Part shown: positions 38,371-49,717 of the stretch, in pieces
Position numbering within the stretch: position 1 is the first letter of the stretch
Layout of the letters: the number at the start of each line of letters is the position of its first letter
Source: Tissierella simiarum
GTDB lineage: Bacteria; Bacillota; Clostridia; Tissierellales; Tissierellaceae
Assembly (NCBI RefSeq): GCF_018917865.1
Contig: NZ_JAHLPM010000003.1
Coordinates: forward strand, 62,001 to 126,000
Direction: 5' to 3'
DNA length: 64,000 bases
Made by a program: the position numbers and the translations under genes
Notes under the pieces: generated by a model
The model's database searches: none
Seen by the model: only the letters and a program-made list of their open reading frames with translations
What the model was told of the DNA's origin: nothing

Positions 38371-38949
38371 ATGGAAATTAACATAACATCCAAACATTCA
38401 CTTATTATTAATATTATAATAGGAAAAATCTCAAGTATCTTTGGATGGATATTAACTTTATTTTTTACGATGGGATTAGTAGCAATAGCTCTAGATGATA
38501 TGGCGAATGAATCATTTACTCTTATTTTTTTCTTAATATTTGTAATAATAGGAATTTGGCTTATAATGTTTGGAATAAGAAGAAAAAAGCTGATAAGAAG
38601 ATTTAAAGAGTATGAACAGATTATATCTTCTGAGAATGAAACATCTATTAATAACATTGCTAATATAACTTTTCAGTCTTCAGATTTTGTAATGGATGAT
38701 ATTCAAACAATGATAAACAAGAAACTTTTTACAAATGTATTTATTGACAAAAATGATAAAAGAATTATTTTTGAAAAAAGAAATGATTCAGTAAAGACTA
38801 CTTACGATGAAACAGCTTCTATTTCTATACATAAAGAAATGAGTGTTGTAAAATGTAGTGGTTGTGGAGCACCCAATAAGATACCTAAGGGTTCAAGTAG
38901 TGAATGTGAATTTTGTGGTTCACCAATCGTTTCAAATGAAAGATACTAA
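38371..38949 (+). CDS. membrane protein with C-terminal zinc ribbon
   Basis: A 192-aa protein: two adjacent membrane helices (about 12-34 and 45-64), a middle domain, and a C-terminal CSGCGA-x(n)-CEFCGSP zinc ribbon (about 158-185). This layout resembles B. subtilis YdjG/YdjH accessory proteins only in general outline. It follows GGGGGA and starts one base after the previous stop. The shared zinc ribbon suggests it works with the SPFH protein. Confidence 0.65.
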   Translation: MEINITSKHSLIINIIIGKISSIFGWILTLFFTMGLVAIALDDMANESFTLIFFLIFVIIGIWLIMFGIRRKKLIRRFKEYEQIISSENETSINNIANITFQSSDFVMDDIQTMINKKLFTNVFIDKNDKRIIFEKRNDSVKTTYDETASISIHKEMSVVKCSGCGAPNKIPKGSSSECEFCGSPIVSNERY

Positions 38950-39086
38950 ATTAAAAAGATTTTATCATTGAATATGAATTTTTCTGTTTACTTGGCATGT
39001 ATATTAGCTAAATTAACTTCTATCAAAGATTATATTTACTTTTAATAGTTCAATTTATAAAGATATTAATATAAAAATTAGAATAA

Positions 39087-39130
39087 AACAATAATGGACA
39101 CTTAAATTAAAGTGTCCATTATTGTTTTAT
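39087..39130 (+). terminator. terminator of SPFH operon
   Basis: A perfect 17-bp stem (39087-39103 with 39110-39126), a 6-base loop and TTTAT. Confidence 0.9.
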
Positions 39131-39180
39131 AGGCTAAAATCCATGTTTATATAGAGATAGTATGACTTTTATGGAATAGT

Positions 39181-39210
39181 ACACGTTTTATATTATCTTT
39201 CATATTATAA
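39181..39210 (+). promoter_or_regulatory. possible sporulation (sigma-K-type) promoter
   Basis: ACA (39182-39184), a 16-base gap and CATATTATAA (39201-39210) fit the loose sigma-K pattern AC...CATAnnnTA. A similar CATAATAT occurs before the second collagen-like gene (40777). Weak evidence. Confidence 0.35.
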
Positions 39211-39221
39211 TGTGAAGATAA

Positions 39222-40445
<1,224 letters not shown>

Positions 40446-40509
40446 TTAAAAAATAAATACAAATTATTTTACTATTATCTGAAAAATATATAAAATAATT
40501 AATATTTCT

Positions 40510-40546
40510 AGACACCATTTCGTTAAGAAATAGGTGTCTTTTTATT
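40510..40546 (+). terminator. terminator after first collagen-like gene
   Basis: AGACACC with GGTGTCT (40510-40516 and 40533-40539), an inner TTTC/GAAA helix, then TTTTATTT. Confidence 0.85.
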
Positions 40547-42670
<2,124 letters not shown>

Positions 42671-42731
42671 TAACAAATTATAATAAAATTATCATTTTTA
42701 AAATAGAAAGATATTTAAATTTATTAATTTG

Positions 42732-42777
42732 AAAATCAATGACAGAGATATGGTTATCTCTGTCATTGATTTTTTGA
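42732..42777 (+). terminator. terminator after second collagen-like gene
   Basis: A perfect 19-bp stem (42732-42750 with 42755-42773), a 4-base loop and Ts. Confidence 0.92.
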
Positions 42778-42855
42778 ACAATTAAAAAACAATATACATC
42801 ACAAAACAAAATTTTTATCATAGTATGTATTGGAAAACTATTTTGGGGTGATGAA

Positions 42856-43929
42856 ATGGTAACTATAAGCTTATGTATGATTGTTAAGAATGAGGAAGAT
42901 GTTATAGCTAGATGCTTAGATTCTGTAAAAGATATTGTTGATGAAATAATAATAGTAGATACTGGATCAACCGATAATACAAAAGAAATCGTTAAAGGAT
43001 ATACAGATAAGGTATTTGACTTTGAATGGATTGATGATTTTTCTGCAGCCAGAAATTACTCTTTTTCCAAGGCTACAAAGGATTTCATTCTTTGGCTAGA
43101 TGCCGATGATGTTATTCTTGAAAAAGATAGGGAGAAATTTAAACAACTAAAACAAAATTTAGATAATAAAGTTGATGCAGTAATGATGAAATATAATGTG
43201 GGTTTTGATAAAAATGGTAACGTTACTCTATCATATTTTAGAGAACGTTTATCAAAGAGAATAAATAATTATCAATGGATGGAACCTGTTCATGAGTATC
43301 TAAAAGTAAATGGAAATACAATAAATTCTGATATTTGTATAACTCATAAAAAAGAACGTGTGGCTGTTCAAGGCAGAAACCTATCCATTTATAAAAAGAA
43401 TATATCGAAGGGTATGAATTTAACGCCTAGAGGTCTTTATTATTATGCTAGGGAATTATTCTATAATAGAGAATATGATGATGCAATAAAACATTTTAAT
43501 AAATTTTTAGATACTGAAGAAGGATGGGTAGAAGATAATATAAGTGCTTGTTATACTCTTTCAATTTGTTATAACATTAAAAATGATAAAAAAAATATGT
43601 TAAAGGTTTTACTAAAGAGCTTTGAATATGATATTCCAAGAGGAGAGATCTGCTGTCAACTTGGAGATTATTATTTTAATGATAAAGATTATAAAAGGGC
43701 GATATTCTGGTATAAATTAGTTTTAGAACTAGAAAAGCCAACTGATGGTTGGGGATTTATACATCATGATTATTGGGGATATATTCCATGCATGCAATTA
43801 TGTGTATGTTATGATAAACTTGGGAACATAGAAGAAGCAATAAAATATAATAATAAGGCTGCAGAATATAAGCCTAACGACCCAGCTGTAGAATATAACA
43901 AAAATTACTTTAAAAATATTGGTAAATGA
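42856..43929 (+). CDS. family 2 glycosyltransferase with C-terminal TPR-like repeats
   Basis: A 357-aa GT-A enzyme. It opens with ISLCMIVKNEEDVIARCLDS, then IIIVDTGSTDNTKEIV and the DXD-type metal site WLDADD (about residues 76-81). The second half contains TPR-like helices (YYAREL, DDAIKHFNKFL, RAIFWYKLVLEL, EEAIKYNNKAAEY). TPR-fused GT2 enzymes, such as SunS-type S-glycosyltransferases, modify proteins or peptides. Lying directly after two Thr-rich collagen-like genes, it is a good candidate for glycosylating them (inference). The start follows GGGGTGATGAA. Confidence 0.85.
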   Translation: MVTISLCMIVKNEEDVIARCLDSVKDIVDEIIIVDTGSTDNTKEIVKGYTDKVFDFEWIDDFSAARNYSFSKATKDFILWLDADDVILEKDREKFKQLKQNLDNKVDAVMMKYNVGFDKNGNVTLSYFRERLSKRINNYQWMEPVHEYLKVNGNTINSDICITHKKERVAVQGRNLSIYKKNISKGMNLTPRGLYYYARELFYNREYDDAIKHFNKFLDTEEGWVEDNISACYTLSICYNIKNDKKNMLKVLLKSFEYDIPRGEICCQLGDYYFNDKDYKRAIFWYKLVLELEKPTDGWGFIHHDYWGYIPCMQLCVCYDKLGNIEEAIKYNNKAAEYKPNDPAVEYNKNYFKNIGK

Positions 43930-44054
43930 GAAACTAAATATAGATTTATATAAATGGTAAATACTAGTGAAATATAAAGTAGATAAAATTAACGCATAAA
44001 ACTTAATTTGATAAGTATATTCCATAACAAGCTAAATAAAAAATTTGATAGTTT

Positions 44055-44094
44055 AAAAAGACCTATATTTTGAACATAATCTAGGTCTTTTTTT
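44055..44094 (+). terminator. terminator after glycosyltransferase
   Basis: AAAAAGACCTA (44055-44065) with TAGGTCTTTTT (44082-44092), then further Ts. Confidence 0.85.
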
Positions 44095-44551
44095 GCAAAA
44101 AATGTACTGAATTAGTGAATAAGAGATTAATAATAAAAGGATCACTAGATAAAAATTTTATGAAGTAATATTATAACTTTATAAGATAAAGTTATATGAG
44201 TTCCTTGAGTTTTCACAGTATTTAATTTATAATAACTTCAGAGGATTATTATTTTGAAATATTATCACATGAAATAATTCCTTAAATTTGCAGCAAATAT
44301 AGGACAAGCATTAAGGAATTTAATTAAAAGCTAAGCATTAAAATTATTAATACAAAAACCTATACAATGCGAAGGGGTTATTAATTTCAAATAATACTAA
44401 TATGGAAAAAATATAAATTACCAAATATTTATAGAGAGGGGATATTTACAGATAGACTAGCAATAGAAGAAAGCTTAAAGAAGATATAAAAAACTTTTAG
44501 TTTTTACAATGTCTTTTTAAAGCTTTAAAAGTCTACTGTAATGGATGAATA
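44095..44551. other. untranslated region upstream of ECF transporter gene
   Basis: About 455 bases with no gene. Near 44275-44325 a 10-bp helix (AATTCCTTAA with TTAAGGAATT) encloses about 30 bases containing GCAGCAAATATAGGACAAGC. It might be structured RNA, but no known riboswitch core, including the cobalamin B12 box, is visible. Confidence 0.4.
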
Positions 44552-45067
44552 ATGAATTATAAAAACATAGAAGTAAAAAAGACTACTATTAAATTAGTAT
44601 ATACTAGTATGCTAATAGCAATTTCATTAATTGGATCTTTAATAAAAATACAAGGTAGTATAGCACTTGATTCTATGGCTGGATTTTTTTCAGCACTATT
44701 TTTAGGTCCTGCATATGGGGCTTTAGTTGCAAGTATAGGCCATATACTAACTGCATTTACAAGTGGATTTCCATTAACACTTCCTATCCATATAATAATT
44801 ACATTACAAATGGGGTTATTTGCATATATATTTGGGGTAGTATATAGGAAATCTAATGGTATCCTTGCTTCTATAATTGCAATTATATTAAATGGAATAG
44901 GAGCAGTGCTAATATTGGTACCCGTTACTACATGGTTAAAGCTACCTCTACATGGCTGGACATTTTTTTATGCTATGGTTGGTCCTTTATCATTAACTTC
45001 AGCGGTGAATGTTGTTTTAGCTTATATTATTTATAAATCAATAGAAAATAAATTTTCAATAAGGTGA
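44552..45067 (+). CDS. cblT: ECF transporter S component, probable alpha-ribazole importer CblT
   Basis: A 171-aa membrane protein with about five to six helices and the ECF S-component look (SMAGFFSALFLGPAYGALVA, then IGHILTAFTSGFP). S components bind a vitamin and share a separate EcfAA'T module, which is not in this window. The assignment to alpha-ribazole comes from the neighbour: cblT and cblS are adjacent in Listeria and Geobacillus. The ribosome binding site is weak (GGATGA). Its stop lies four bases before cblS. Confidence 0.72.
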   Translation: MNYKNIEVKKTTIKLVYTSMLIAISLIGSLIKIQGSIALDSMAGFFSALFLGPAYGALVASIGHILTAFTSGFPLTLPIHIIITLQMGLFAYIFGVVYRKSNGILASIIAIILNGIGAVLILVPVTTWLKLPLHGWTFFYAMVGPLSLTSAVNVVLAYIIYKSIENKFSIR

Positions 45068-45071
45068 TAAT

Positions 45072-45818
45072 ATGAAGATAACTAAACATAGGGATCTAAC
45101 TTTAATAGATATAAATAGTGATCAGTTCTTAGTAGTATCATGTGACTCTTCTGGTGGAATAGGAAATAAAGAAAATGATATGGTTAAAGTTTCACCAGAG
45201 ATTATCGGATATTATACAACTCAAGTTGCGCTTATGGAAATACTCTCATTTGGAGCTAAACCTGTTACTATCGTAAATACTTTATCTGTAGAAATGAATG
45301 ATACAGGTAAACAAATAATAGATGGAATAAAGCAGGCATTAGAGCCTTTAGATTTTGATATGTCTAACTTAATAACAGGAAGCACAGAAGAAAATATTCC
45401 AGTAACTCAAACTGGAATGGGAATAACAATAATAGGAATTGTGAATAAAGAAGAATGGAAAAAGCCTTATACACAGCCAGGATTATTTTGCGTAGTAGTA
45501 GGGTTACCTAAGGTGGGACACGAAGTAGCAGCTGATAATAATAAAACTATAATGAATACTTCAAAACTATTGAAATTAAAAGAAAAAGAATATATAAAAG
45601 AGATACTTCCAGTTGGTTCAAAAGGAATATTATATGAATTAGAGCAAATTGCTAAGACCAATAATATAAATTTTGAACTAGAAGAAAATATCAATATAGA
45701 CCTTAAAAAGTCCGCTGGACCATCAACTTGTGTTTTAATATCTATAGAGGAAAACAAATATGAAGAATTTAAAAATAGTTTTTCTATCCCAGTAAATAAG
45801 GTAGGAAGATTTGTATAA
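45072..45818 (+). CDS. cblS: AIR-synthase-like protein, probable alpha-ribazole kinase CblS
   Basis: A 248-aa PurM-fold (AIR synthase-related) protein: a DSSGGIGNKENDMVKVSP nucleotide-loop region near residues 25-42, and later GLPKVGHEV and KKSAGPSTCV segments. CblS phosphorylates alpha-ribazole, giving the substrate for lower-ligand assembly of cobamides, and lets cells salvage alpha-ribazole instead of making it with CobT. It is co-transcribed with the S component. Another PurM-like kinase role is possible. Confidence 0.72.
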   Translation: MKITKHRDLTLIDINSDQFLVVSCDSSGGIGNKENDMVKVSPEIIGYYTTQVALMEILSFGAKPVTIVNTLSVEMNDTGKQIIDGIKQALEPLDFDMSNLITGSTEENIPVTQTGMGITIIGIVNKEEWKKPYTQPGLFCVVVGLPKVGHEVAADNNKTIMNTSKLLKLKEKEYIKEILPVGSKGILYELEQIAKTNNINFELEENINIDLKKSAGPSTCVLISIEENKYEEFKNSFSIPVNKVGRFV

Positions 45819-45887
45819 TCAAAATAATTAGCGAATTTTTCATTAAAAAATACTTTATCCAACGATATAAAATAAAGGAGTGTTTTT

Positions 45888-46424
45888 ATGTTATTTGAAT
45901 CTTCTAGGATTGTTTTTAAAAAAATGACTTCAGATCATACGGAACTCTATCATACATGGAGAAACGATATAGGAATTATGCAATCCACTTCTCCATTTTT
46001 GGATGTATATCATTTGGAAGAAACAAGAGAATTCATTGATCACGTCATTTTAGGCTCACCTTCTTCTAAAAGCTATATCATAGTAGAAAAGGAGTCTGAT
46101 ACACCAATAGGAATTATTTCATTAATAAACATTGATTATAAAAATCGTAATGCTGAATGTATTATAGATATTGGAGATAAAAACTATTGGGGAAAAGGAT
46201 ATGGAACAGAAGCATTAAAGTTACTTCTTGATTATGCTTTTCTTGAAATGAATCTTAATAGAGTATCATTAAGAGTTTTTTCTTTTAATAAAAATGCAAT
46301 TAAGTTATATGAAAAAGTAGGATTTAAACATGAAGGAAATTCCCGCCAAAGTCTTTTTAGAGAAGGGGCATGGCACGATATTATTCATATGGGAATTCTT
46401 CAGAATGAATACTTACAAGCATAA
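45888..46424 (+). CDS. GNAT-family acetyltransferase (RimJ/RimL-like)
   Basis: A 178-aa RimJ/RimL-type acetyltransferase: ECIIDIGDKNYWGKGYGTEA binds acetyl-CoA (about 85-104), followed by RVFSFNKNAIKLYEKVGF. It resembles the gene at 18953 in type but is clearly diverged. The substrate is unknown. The ATG follows AAAGGAGTG. It immediately precedes the leader of the tetracycline-resistance-type gene. Confidence 0.85.
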   Translation: MLFESSRIVFKKMTSDHTELYHTWRNDIGIMQSTSPFLDVYHLEETREFIDHVILGSPSSKSYIIVEKESDTPIGIISLINIDYKNRNAECIIDIGDKNYWGKGYGTEALKLLLDYAFLEMNLNRVSLRVFSFNKNAIKLYEKVGFKHEGNSRQSLFREGAWHDIIHMGILQNEYLQA

Positions 46425-46459
46425 ATTACATAATTTAGTGTAATTTGATATATTTTGGC

Positions 46460-46488
46460 TTGACAAAAAAGGAAAAAAATCTTATCCT
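46460..46488 (+). promoter_or_regulatory. promoter of the ribosomal-protection gene leader
   Basis: TTGACA (46460-46465), a 17-base spacer and TATCCT (46483-46488). It gives an untranslated leader of about 610 bases before the coding start at 47108. Confidence 0.7.
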
Positions 46489-46529
46489 ATTTATATAATA
46501 ACTGTTTAAGTTAAAGGAGTTTTAGACTA

Positions 46530-46550
46530 ATGAGGTATATTCTTAAATAA
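46530..46550 (+). CDS. leader peptide MRYILK
   Basis: A seven-codon frame (including stop) behind AAAGGAG (46513-46519). Its coding bases 46539-46550 are perfectly complementary to 46629-46640, and its first five (ATGAG) to 46644-46648. Ribosome position on this peptide would therefore control RNA folding, as in drug-inducible leaders of erm, cat and ABC-F genes. Confidence 0.6.
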   Translation: MRYILK

Positions 46551-46976
46551 CTATTAAAATTTAATAGTATTTTAAAGGTATTACTTTATGCTTCTACAGC
46601 AGTTCTGTTGTAGTATTTACGTGTGCCTTTATTTAAGAATAATCTCATAACCTAGATTTCTTCACAATTGTATTATTTTATAATTTCTATTACCTTAATA
46701 ACTATAGAATTTTTTGTTAGTAAGGTTGTACAAAACATAGATGGAATATTGTAGATATTGTGATGAGAGTTGTACATTGGGTACAATTTTTGTTTTATAT
46801 ATAGGAAAATTTATTTTAGAAAATAAAAGAAAAGTTTTAACATTTTATTATTAGAACTTTTAATTTATTTCTATATCATTGATTTTATATATTAACTTAA
46901 ATAAATTAATATTTTATTAACGTTTTAAAAAGGTTCTATGAATGAGTTTATTCGTTCATAGAACCTTTTTATTTAT
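46550..46976 (+). promoter_or_regulatory. structured leader with attenuator hairpins
   Basis: In order: a 9-bp hairpin (46550-46558 with 46560-46568); a hairpin CTACAGCAG/TGTTGTAG (about 46593-46612); the long-range arm 46629-46648; a small TTGTAC/GTACAA hairpin with T-run (46770-46795); and a strong terminator with 16-bp arms (46927-46942 with 46955-46970) and Ts. Transcription must read through the last to reach the resistance gene. Confidence 0.7.
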
Positions 46977-47019
46977 AAAATAGTGATTTTGAATTACATA
47001 AAAAGTTAGGAGGTATAAA

Positions 47020-47091
47020 ATGAAAAAAATACAAGGATTTAATGAAATATGGAGTTGCATGGTTAGAGGTAGAGGTCTAAAAGAACAATGA
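47020..47091 (+). CDS. short upstream ORF (23 aa)
   Basis: MKKIQGFNEIWSC... is a 23-codon frame behind TTAGGAGGT, one of the best ribosome binding sites in the region. Its stop lies 16 bases before the resistance-gene start, so it may be a second leader peptide or couple translation. It ends with an Arg/Gly-rich MVRGRGLKEQ. Confidence 0.5.
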   Translation: MKKIQGFNEIWSCMVRGRGLKEQ

Positions 47092-47107
47092 AACGGAGAG
47101 GATATGT

Positions 47108-49060
47108 ATGAAAATAGTTAATATTGGAATTCTTGCCCATGTAGATGCTGGAAAAACAACTATAACTGAAAATCTTTTATTTCACAGTGGAATTATAAAA
47201 GAAGCTGGAAGAGTTGATTTAGGTAATACTCAGACTGATTCTATGGAACTTGAACGTAGGAGAGGGATTAGCATTAAGGCATCTGCAACATCATTTACCT
47301 GGAATGATATAAAAATAAATCTTATTGATACTCCAGGACATGTAGATTTTATTTCAGAAGTAGAACGTTCTTTAAATGTTCTTGATGGAGCAATATTAGT
47401 TATATCTGCAGTAGAAGGTATTCAATCTCAAACAAGAATATTATTTGATACATTGAAAGCTCTTAAGATTCCTACAATAATATTTATTAATAAACTAGAC
47501 AGATTAGGTGCTGATTCCAATAAACTTATAAATGAAATAAGAAAGACCATGACTAAGAAGATAATTAGTTTGCAAAAGGTTTATGGAGAAGGAAGTAAGG
47601 ATGTTATTTTGAATGATTTATTTAAATCAGATATCCTTAATGACGATATGATTAATGTTTTATCAGATATAGACGATTCATTTTTAGAAGCATATGTTAA
47701 AGATGAAAGTTTAAATAAATATGATATAAAGAAAAAAATAGTATTTCATTCAAAGCAAGGAAGCCTATACCCTGTTTTATTTGGTGCTGCTTCACTTGGT
47801 ATTGGCATAAAGGAGTTATTAGATGGAATTGCCCAATATTTTCCTACCTATGATGGAGATAGTAATGAAAATTTATCAGGTGTTGTATTTAAAATTGAAA
47901 GGACAGATAATAATGAGAAGAAAGTCTATGTTAGGTTGTTTCAAGGAAAGATATCTGTTAGAGATATGATTAGTGTATATAATAAAGATGTTACAGAAAA
48001 AATAAAGAAGATAAATACATTAAGGAATGGAAAACTTATAGATGAATCCAGTATATGTGCTGGAGATATCGGTATTATTTATGGAACTAAAAGTTTACAA
48101 ATAGGTGATATTATTGGATTACCAAGTTCTAGGATAAGAAATGCAAGCATAGTAAATCCAGCATTTGTGACAACAATTTCAGCAGTTGATATTGAGAAAA
48201 CAGATGCTTTGTTTCAAGCATTAACAATATTATCTGAAGAAGATCCATTTTTAGAATTTGAAACAGATAATCAAGGTCACATGTACATTAATTTATTTGG
48301 AGAAATTCAAATGGAAATATTAAGTTCTATTTTAGAAGATTTATATAATATAAAGGTTGAGTTCTCTAATACTCAAACAATTTATAAAGAAACACCTAAA
48401 GGCGTAGGTACAGCAGTAATGTATATGCGTAGAGATCTAAATCCTTTTTGGGCAACTGTAGGTTTAAAAATAGAGCCTGATACTAGAGGGGCAGGATTAT
48501 CTTATATTTCAAATGTATCAACAGGGTCATTACCAAAATCCTTTCAAAATGCGGTTGAAGAAGCTGTTATTAATACTAGTAAACAAGGATTATTTGGATG
48601 GGAAGTTACTGATGCAAAAGTTACACTTACTTTTGGTGAATTTTCTAGTCCAGTTAGTACTCCAGCAGATTTTAGAAATGTAACACCTATGGTTTTTATG
48701 GAAGCTTTAAATGAAGCTAAGACTCAGTTGTTGGAACCCGTAAGTGAATTTGAACTTAGAATTCCTAAGAGTGTTATAAGTAAGGCGATGTGGGATTTAG
48801 AAACTATGAGAGCAACATATAATGAGCCTGTTATTATAGAGGATGAGATGTTGATAAAAGGGTTTATTCCTATAGATAATTCAAAAGAGTACAAACTTAA
48901 AATAGCAGCATATACAGAAGGGAAAGGAACATTTCTAACAAAGTTTTATGGATATAAAGAAGTGCCATTTGAATTAGCTAAAAGTCGTGAAAAAACAACA
49001 TGGGATCCTTTAAATAAAAAAGAATATCTACTTTATAAATTGAATGTAATCAGAGATTGA
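47108..49060 (+). CDS. tetracycline-resistance ribosomal-protection-type GTPase (TetB(P)/Tet(M)-like)
   Basis: A 650-aa EF-G-like translational GTPase that would release tetracycline from the ribosome. G1 is AHVDAGKTT, G3 DTPGH and G4 NKLD. The early segment AGRVDLGNTQTDSMELERRR looks closer to TetB(P) than to Tet(M), so it may be a chromosomal TetB(P)-like protein of untested resistance function. Length fits the family (about 640-650). The start follows GGAGAGG. The long leader suggests inducible expression. Confidence 0.85.
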   Translation: MKIVNIGILAHVDAGKTTITENLLFHSGIIKEAGRVDLGNTQTDSMELERRRGISIKASATSFTWNDIKINLIDTPGHVDFISEVERSLNVLDGAILVISAVEGIQSQTRILFDTLKALKIPTIIFINKLDRLGADSNKLINEIRKTMTKKIISLQKVYGEGSKDVILNDLFKSDILNDDMINVLSDIDDSFLEAYVKDESLNKYDIKKKIVFHSKQGSLYPVLFGAASLGIGIKELLDGIAQYFPTYDGDSNENLSGVVFKIERTDNNEKKVYVRLFQGKISVRDMISVYNKDVTEKIKKINTLRNGKLIDESSICAGDIGIIYGTKSLQIGDIIGLPSSRIRNASIVNPAFVTTISAVDIEKTDALFQALTILSEEDPFLEFETDNQGHMYINLFGEIQMEILSSILEDLYNIKVEFSNTQTIYKETPKGVGTAVMYMRRDLNPFWATVGLKIEPDTRGAGLSYISNVSTGSLPKSFQNAVEEAVINTSKQGLFGWEVTDAKVTLTFGEFSSPVSTPADFRNVTPMVFMEALNEAKTQLLEPVSEFELRIPKSVISKAMWDLETMRATYNEPVIIEDEMLIKGFIPIDNSKEYKLKIAAYTEGKGTFLTKFYGYKEVPFELAKSREKTTWDPLNKKEYLLYKLNVIRD

Positions 49061-49143
49061 AAATTGTATTATATAGTATATAATCATTTTTAGAAATCTG
49101 TGAAAGACAACGATTTAAGGCAAATAGATTGAATAAAGATTTT

Positions 49144-49190
49144 AAAAGTAAAACTTTATTAAAATATAAATAAAGTTTTACTTTTTATTT
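49144..49190 (+). terminator. terminator after ribosomal-protection gene
   Basis: A perfect 17-bp stem (49144-49160 with 49169-49185) and Ts. Confidence 0.85.
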
Positions 49191-49250
49191 GGACACTTGT
49201 AGATGTTCATACGTTATATAGATGAAAGCATTAATCGAGAGAGGGATTCT

Positions 49251-49706
49251 ATGAATATTTATACAGTCTATCAAAAATATAATAAGGATTTTATTGCATA
49301 TGCAAAATCTATTACTAGAAATAAAGATAAAGCTTTTGATATTGTTCAAGAAGCTTATGTTAGTGCATTGGAAAGAGAAGAAATATTTATAAATATGAAT
49401 GAATATCAAATAAAGGGCTGGTTTTTTAGAGTAATAAAGAATAAGCATATTGATAATATAAGAAAGCTAAATAAGATTTTATTATATGAAAATGATGAAA
49501 TAATAGGAATTGATGGAAGTTTTGAAGAAGAAGTTGCTATAAATGATTTAATAGAAAAATTACCCGAAAAGAATAAAGAGGTTGTACTCCTTAGGTATAA
49601 GATGCATTTAAATAGCAAAGAAATAGGAGAAAAGTTGGGGATACCATCTTCTACTGTAAGATCTCGATTAAGTGCTTCCATGAAAATATTAAAAAATAAT
49701 TTATAG
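49251..49706 (+). CDS. ECF-like sigma-70 family RNA polymerase sigma factor
   Basis: A 151-aa sigma factor with only regions 2 and 4. Region 2 is AYAKSITRNKDKAFDIVQEAYVSALE (first part about 16-40) with FFRVIKNKHIDNIRK; region 4 is LPEKNKEVVLLRYKMHLNSK then EIGEKLGIPSSTVRSRLS. It directs RNA polymerase to a special promoter set. The ATG at 49251 follows GAGAGGGA. No anti-sigma factor of known type follows; instead a 401-aa repeat protein starts 12 bases downstream and is the likely partner. Confidence 0.85.
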   Translation: MNIYTVYQKYNKDFIAYAKSITRNKDKAFDIVQEAYVSALEREEIFINMNEYQIKGWFFRVIKNKHIDNIRKLNKILLYENDEIIGIDGSFEEEVAINDLIEKLPEKNKEVVLLRYKMHLNSKEIGEKLGIPSSTVRSRLSASMKILKNNL

Positions 49707-49717
49707 GGGGTAATTAA

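Noticed and set aside
44095-44551. Cobalamin riboswitch before the cblTS genes
   Set aside because: No B12-box core (GCCACTG) or matching helices could be found.
46460-47108. Identity of the tetracycline-gene leader with the Tn916 tet(M) leader and a transposon context
   Set aside because: The protein is closer to TetB(P), and no integrase, excisionase or Tn916-type genes are nearby.
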